Positions 59,993 to 64,000 of a DNA stretch of 64,000 nucleotides are shown in pieces. The position numbers were made by a program, and so were the translations under genes. The notes beneath the pieces are model-generated. The model made no database searches, was not told where the DNA came from, and worked only from the letters and a program-made list of their open reading frames with translations. The stretch comes from Candidatus Hydrogenedentota bacterium (lineage in GTDB: Bacteria; Hydrogenedentota; Hydrogenedentia; Hydrogenedentales; JAGMZX01), in NCBI GenBank assembly GCA_029556545.1, contig JAKQEQ010000130.1, positions 6,411 through 70,410 on the forward strand, in the 5' to 3' direction. The first letter of the stretch is position 1, and the number at the start of each line of letters is the position of its first letter.

Positions 59993-62900
59993 TGTCCCTG
60001 TTCAGCCTGCCGGCGCGGCGACCCGTGGCGACGGCCTGCCTTATCATCGGCCTGTCTCTGCTCGGGTTTAACGTGTATCGCAAGATGCCCCTCGAATTCT
60101 TCCCGAGTGTTGACATGCCGTACATCACCGTCGTCACGGTCTATCCCGGGGGAAGTCCGCTCGAAATAGAGACGGACATCGCCAAGCGCATCGAAGACGC
60201 CGTCGTCGCCATCGACGGGCTGAAGCACGTGTCGTCCGTGTGTATGGAGAATGTGTGCCAGAACCTGCTCGAATTTAACCTTGACGTGGACGTGGACGTC
60301 GCGGCGAACGACGTGCGCGAGAAGATCGACCTGATCCTGAACGAACTTCCCGCGGGCGCGGAGAAGCCGAAGATACTCAAGTTCGACGTCAACGCCCAGC
60401 CCATCATCAGTCTGGCGCTCAAAGGCCGGGCGACACTCGAAGAATTGCGCGATTACGCGGCGAATACGCTCAAGGACCGGATCACGGTGATCTCGGGCGT
60501 GGCCGAGGTGCGGATCATCGGCGGGGCGGATCGGGAAGTGCAGGTGCTGATCGACCGGGAGAAGTTGGCCGCGCGCGGGCTGACGAGCATGGAGATTGTC
60601 GAGGCGATCCAGCGCGGTGTGCGCACCGTGCCTTCGGGGCGCGTGCGCGAAGGGGACATCGAGTATTCCGTGAAGTTCGACGCCGAATACGACAATGTGG
60701 ACGACATCGGGAATCTGGAGGTGGCCGGCGCGGACGGGGCGCGGTGTTACCTGAAAGACGTCGCGACGGTGAAAATGACGACTGAGGAGTTGCGGCAGGC
60801 GTCGTATATAGACGGGGCGCCGTGCATCGGCATTCGGGTGGTGAAGAAAGCGGACGCGAACGCCGTGCAGGTGGTCGAGGCCGTGCGTTCGGCGATGGAT
60901 CGGCTCAACGCGCAACTACCGGGCGACATGAAACTCGAGTGGATTTCCGACAACGCCGCCATGATCCAGGCGTCGGTGGACAGCGCGGTGCAGAACATCG
61001 GCCAGGGCATCCTGCTCACCGCGCTCATTCTGTTCCTGTTCCTGTACAATCTGCGGACCACGATTATCGTGGCAATCAGCATGCCGGTAACCATCCTCAT
61101 CGGCGTGTTCTGCCTCACCTTCTGGGACTACACCCTCAATTTCTCGACGCTCATGGCGGCGGGGTTGTCGGTGGGCATCCTCGTGACTAATTCGATCGTG
61201 GTGCTCGAAAGCATCGTCACGCACTTCAAGCGAGGCGGGGACGCCAAAGATGCGGCGCAACGCGGGACCTCGGGCGTCGCCGTGGCGGTGGTCGCGAGCG
61301 CAACCACGAATCTTGTCGTGCTGTTTCCGGTCGCGGCAATGCAGTCGCAAATCGGGATGTTCTTTGCCCCGTTCGCGGTCACCATGATCCTGATGACGGC
61401 GGCCTCGCTCTTCGTGTCATTTACGCTGACCCCGCTGTTGTCCACTATTCTGCTGAAACCGGCACGGGCCGATCGGAAAGGTGCGCTGCAACGCGTCGAG
61501 GCTGCATGGAACCGCGGCTTCGACAGGTTCTCGGGGTGGTTCAGCGCAATGCTTGATTTCTTCGAGCGGCGGCGCTGGGCCGCGGCGTTCTTACTGGCGA
61601 CAGTGATTGCGGCGCTGGTCCACGCCGCCGTGCTTGCGCCATCGCTGGGGTTTGGATTCTTTCCGGAAGAGGACAGCGGCGAGATATCGGTCAAGCTCGA
61701 GTTTCCCACGTACTACAATCTTGAAAAGACCGTGGGCCGCGTGAAGGAGGTGGAGAGGCTGCTCGCGGACTTGCCGGAACTTAAGAAGACCTTCACGACC
61801 ATCGGGAAGGTGGAGGGCATTTTTGGGCGTTCGTCCGAGGGCGTATACCTCGCGCAAGTGCTCATGGTCTTCTCGGATAAGCCCGACCGCGACATCACTA
61901 TCGACGAGATCATGACCGCGGCCCGCGCGCGACTCGCGGGGTTTCCCGAGTGTCTGGTTTCGGTGTCGCAGCCCACCGCCATGGGCGGCACCGCCTCGGA
62001 AATCGAACTCGAAATCGCCGGCGAGGACCTTGACGTCCTGGACGAACTGGCGGTCCGCGCGCTGGCGCTGGCGCGCGCGATTCCCGGCTACGCGGACCCG
62101 GACACGACGGTGCGCACGGGTAAGCCCGAGCTGCGTGTGCGCCCGAACCGAGCCGTGCTCGCGGACTTGGGTGTTCCCGCCACGGGGGTCGGTATGACGC
62201 TACGCGCGAACTTGGAGGGCGTCGAGGCCGGCGTATTCAAGCAGAGCGACCGCAACTACGACATCGTCGTCAAGATGCGGGAACAGGAGGGGAAGGACCA
62301 GGTCCGTCAGTTTCTGTTCCCTGGGCCGCCGGGTCGCCCGGTGTTGTTGACCAGCCTCGCCGACATCGAGGAAACGCGCGCGCCCATCCAGATCACGCGC
62401 AAGGACAAGGAACGCATCTCGAAGCTTTTCGCTAACCTCGAAGGAGGGAAGCCGCTGGGCAACGCCGTCATGGAACTGTCGGCGGCCCTCGAAGAACAGG
62501 GGCAGTTTCCGCCCGGGTATCGCTACAGGTTCTCCGGTCTTTACGAAATCATGCGCGAGGCGAACACGGAATTCATCGAGTCGTTTCTGATAGCGTTTAT
62601 TTTGGTCTACCTGACGCTTGCCGCCCTGCTGGAATCGTTCAAGCAGCCGTTCATCATCCTGATCACCGTGCCCTTGGGCTTCATCGGCGTGATCTGGGCG
62701 CTTTACCTCACGGGAAACTCGATATCGCTGATCATCCTGCTCGGGGCCGTGATGCTCATCGGTATCGTGGTAAACAACGCCATCCTGATCATCGACGAAG
62801 CCAACGCGCAGGTCGCCCGCGGCGTGCCGCGCCACCAAGCGATGGAGCACGCCGCGGCCAGTCGTCTGCGGCCGATCGTCATGATTACCCTCGCCGCCGT

Positions 62901-63057
62901 CCTCGGCATGCTGCCCCTCGCCGTCGACAACAGCCTCGGCAGCGAGCCCCGCGTTCCACTGGGGATCGCGTCCATTGGCGGCATCCTCATCAGCGCTGTA
63001 CTCGCTCTCGTCGTTGTTCCCGTCGTCTACAACTTATTCACCCGGCGCAGCGCGTGA
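59992..63057 (+). CDS. RND-family efflux pump (HAE-1 type) with altered proton-relay residues
   Basis: A 1021-residue inner-membrane pump of the AcrB-like class, of standard length, with twelve expected membrane segments and two large periplasmic loops (about 35-330 and 550-860). Signatures include FFPSVDMPYITVVTVYPGGSP and GFFPEEDSGEISV. In membrane segment 4 the normal Asp-Asp pair of LVDDAIVV is Thr399-Asn400 (LVTNSIVV); in segment 10 the AcrB Lys is Asn928 (VVNNAIL). Coupling to protons must therefore use other residues, or the protein is not a normal pump. ATG 59992 (a GTG at 59989 is possible) overlaps the adaptor stop. The 3' end overlaps a convergent gene by 20 bases. Confidence 0.92.
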   Translation: MSLFSLPARRPVATACLIIGLSLLGFNVYRKMPLEFFPSVDMPYITVVTVYPGGSPLEIETDIAKRIEDAVVAIDGLKHVSSVCMENVCQNLLEFNLDVDVDVAANDVREKIDLILNELPAGAEKPKILKFDVNAQPIISLALKGRATLEELRDYAANTLKDRITVISGVAEVRIIGGADREVQVLIDREKLAARGLTSMEIVEAIQRGVRTVPSGRVREGDIEYSVKFDAEYDNVDDIGNLEVAGADGARCYLKDVATVKMTTEELRQASYIDGAPCIGIRVVKKADANAVQVVEAVRSAMDRLNAQLPGDMKLEWISDNAAMIQASVDSAVQNIGQGILLTALILFLFLYNLRTTIIVAISMPVTILIGVFCLTFWDYTLNFSTLMAAGLSVGILVTNSIVVLESIVTHFKRGGDAKDAAQRGTSGVAVAVVASATTNLVVLFPVAAMQSQIGMFFAPFAVTMILMTAASLFVSFTLTPLLSTILLKPARADRKGALQRVEAAWNRGFDRFSGWFSAMLDFFERRRWAAAFLLATVIAALVHAAVLAPSLGFGFFPEEDSGEISVKLEFPTYYNLEKTVGRVKEVERLLADLPELKKTFTTIGKVEGIFGRSSEGVYLAQVLMVFSDKPDRDITIDEIMTAARARLAGFPECLVSVSQPTAMGGTASEIELEIAGEDLDVLDELAVRALALARAIPGYADPDTTVRTGKPELRVRPNRAVLADLGVPATGVGMTLRANLEGVEAGVFKQSDRNYDIVVKMREQEGKDQVRQFLFPGPPGRPVLLTSLADIEETRAPIQITRKDKERISKLFANLEGGKPLGNAVMELSAALEEQGQFPPGYRYRFSGLYEIMREANTEFIESFLIAFILVYLTLAALLESFKQPFIILITVPLGFIGVIWALYLTGNSISLIILLGAVMLIGIVVNNAILIIDEANAQVARGVPRHQAMEHAAASRLRPIVMITLAAVLGMLPLAVDNSLGSEPRVPLGIASIGGILISAVLALVVVPVVYNLFTRRSA

Positions 63058-64000
63058 GGCGGCGATTAACAGGGGACTGGCACAAGCGAGCGAGTCTTCG
63101 AGCGAGACGTGCCTGTCCCCGAACCACCGATGGGCAATATCCGTCCTCGCTGTCCGGGCAGGCTTGATAGCCGCCGGAGTTGAAGAATTGGATAAGCCGT
63201 AGCAACTCGGAAAGGCTGATACGCCAGTCCGTCGGACTGTAATCGCTCGCGTGCGGCCCACACGACGTGTCCCCCGGACCAGGCCCATAGCCGTCTTCCG
63301 AGGTGCCGTCGCAATGAATCCCATTCGAGTTATACAACTGGATCACACGCAACAACTCGCTCAACGAGATTACGTGGTCCCCGTTAATGTCGCTGCTGTG
63401 CGCGTCCCCGGGCGCTTGTCCTTCACCTTCACCTTCACCTTCACCTTCACCCTCGCCTTCGCCCTCGCCTTCGCCCTCGCCCTCTTCGCCTTCGGCGGAT
63501 TCAAGACACGAATCGTTAAAGGTCATGCTCCAACCGTTCAGAACGCCCTCGGCGCCCGTGCGCGCGTCGTACACCATCAGTTTCCACCTGCCCGCAATGC
63601 CCTCGCCGTCGTACCGTGACAGTGCGTCCACCGGCCTGAATACGCCCGCATACGGCGGCGTGGCCAGCATGATCGAGAAGTCGGCTTCGTCGTCGAAAAC
63701 CGTGCCTTGAAGCGCCGTGCCCGCCGAATGGAACTGCGTGGCCAGAAAAACAACGGTCCCTTGGGGTGATTCAAGCCACAGGACCAGATCACGCACGTCG
63801 GCGTGATCGATATCCACTTCGATGTTGATATCGGAGACAATACCCGCTGGAGGCGCGGTGATTACGCTTTCGGTCGTATCCATGTCCACTATCGGCAACG
63901 GGTCGAGATTCTCGAACCGCAGACATTCGGGAATCTCCTCACCCTCTCCTTCACCCTCACCCTCGCCCTCACCTTCACCGTCACCCTCGCCCTCGCCCTC
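63038..64000 (-). CDS. Secreted P-domain protein with Glu-Gly linkers and EF-hand-like pair (partial)
   Basis: The frame is open at base 64000, so the N-terminus is missing; 320 codons are visible. From the right edge it reads a Glu-Gly linker, then a proprotein convertase P-domain (IVSDINIEVDIDHADVRDL, FNDSCLESAEG), a second Glu-Gly linker, and a pair of EF-hand-like modules (DINGDHVISLSELLRVIQ and TDWRISLSELLRLIQFF) separated by Cys-rich linkers. I recall this C-terminal pair as frequent in Hydrogenedentota exported proteins. After EDGYCP, where such proteins normally stop, the frame continues for about 29 residues through a palindromic repeat (63072-63120). Likely surface or secreted; the missing part may be a peptidase. 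Confidence 0.75.
   Translation of the reverse strand, partial: EGEGEGDGEGEGEGEGEGEGEEIPECLRFENLDPLPIVDMDTTESVITAPPAGIVSDINIEVDIDHADVRDLVLWLESPQGTVVFLATQFHSAGTALQGTVFDDEADFSIMLATPPYAGVFRPVDALSRYDGEGIAGRWKLMVYDARTGAEGVLNGWSMTFNDSCLESAEGEEGEGEGEGEGEGEGEGEGEGEGQAPGDAHSSDINGDHVISLSELLRVIQLYNSNGIHCDGTSEDGYGPGPGDTSCGPHASDYSPTDWRISLSELLRLIQFFNSGGYQACPDSEDGYCPSVVRGQARLARRLARLCQSPVNRRLTRCAG
63072..63120. repeat. Inverted repeat GGGGACtGGCAC / GTGCCTGTCCCC
   Basis: Twelve-base arms (one mismatch) at 63072-63083 and 63109-63120 enclose a 25-base loop. Similar GTGCCTGTCCCC elements are widespread between bacterial genes. It lies between the convergent RND and P-domain genes and may also stop transcription. 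Confidence 0.7.
63421..63490 (-). repeat. 6-bp repeat encoding a Glu-Gly linker
   Basis: About eleven tandem GAAGGT/GAGGGC-type hexamers on the minus strand encode alternating Glu and Gly between the P-domain and the EF-hand-like pair. A second tract of the same kind (63935-64000) continues off the window. Confidence 0.9.

Noticed and set aside
63421-64000. Low-complexity Glu-Gly tracts as sequencing or assembly error
   Set aside because: The frame stays open and the tracts separate recognisable domains, as linkers should.

Overview
This is a GC-rich window from a Gram-negative (diderm) bacterium. The evidence for two membranes is a TolC-type channel, two periplasmic adaptors, an RND pump, many lipoboxes and several Tat signals. 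The gene content resembles Planctomycetes-like genomes: Tat-exported Gfo/Idh and DegT proteins, DUF1080, DUF4432, DUF6807, DUF1569, GH78, GH28 and ceramidase-like proteins. The Glu-Gly linkers joined to a doubled LSELLRxIQ EF-hand-like module at the right edge remind me of Candidatus Hydrogenedentota. That taxon is an inference from memory, not shown by the sequence. No rRNA, tRNA, CRISPR array, IS transposase or phage gene was recognised.

Layout. 1-2080: partial type III restriction-like helicase. 2329-3687: class III PLP enzyme. 3767-8630 (minus): TolC, HlyD and two ABC-2 permeases in one overlapping operon with no ATPase, divergent from a three-PAS histidine kinase and NtrC-type regulator (9053-13347). 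13319-22287: sugar and phosphoester genes (GDPD, fucose-isomerase-like, DUF4432, type I phosphodiesterase, Tat Gfo/Idh, DUF1080). 22337-32981: lipoprotein block with two very large paralogous von Willebrand A lipoproteins. 33164-35393: small proteins, including a receiver domain with Glu at the phosphorylation site. 35483-45150: polysaccharide and surface enzymes (DUF4091, GH78, GH28, ceramidase-like, DegT). 45194-46819: a lower-GC, overlapping three-gene cassette (zinc ribbon plus deoxyribosyltransferase-like protein, PIN protein, small antitoxin-like protein), the best candidate here for an undescribed defence or toxin system. 46846-53505: exported TIM-barrel protein, SSS symporter, a repeat-rich gap, DUF6807, phosphoesterase, HicB-like protein, TPR peptidase and RidA. 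53611-57976: HAD hydrolase, cation/calcium exchanger and pectate-lyase-like protein. 58120-63057: TetR, adaptor and RND operon whose pump lacks the usual proton-relay residues. 63038-64000: partial secreted P-domain protein.

How the genes work together. Much of the window looks devoted to envelope-level breakdown of plant or algal glycans: rhamnosidase, GH28 and pectate-lyase-like enzymes, 3-keto-glycoside chemistry by Gfo/Idh plus DUF1080, sugar isomerase and epimerase families, and a sodium symporter. Two efflux systems each sit beside a regulator. Short tandem repeats of 9, 7 or 6 bp and REP-like palindromes recur at gene borders, and in two genes they are read as protein.
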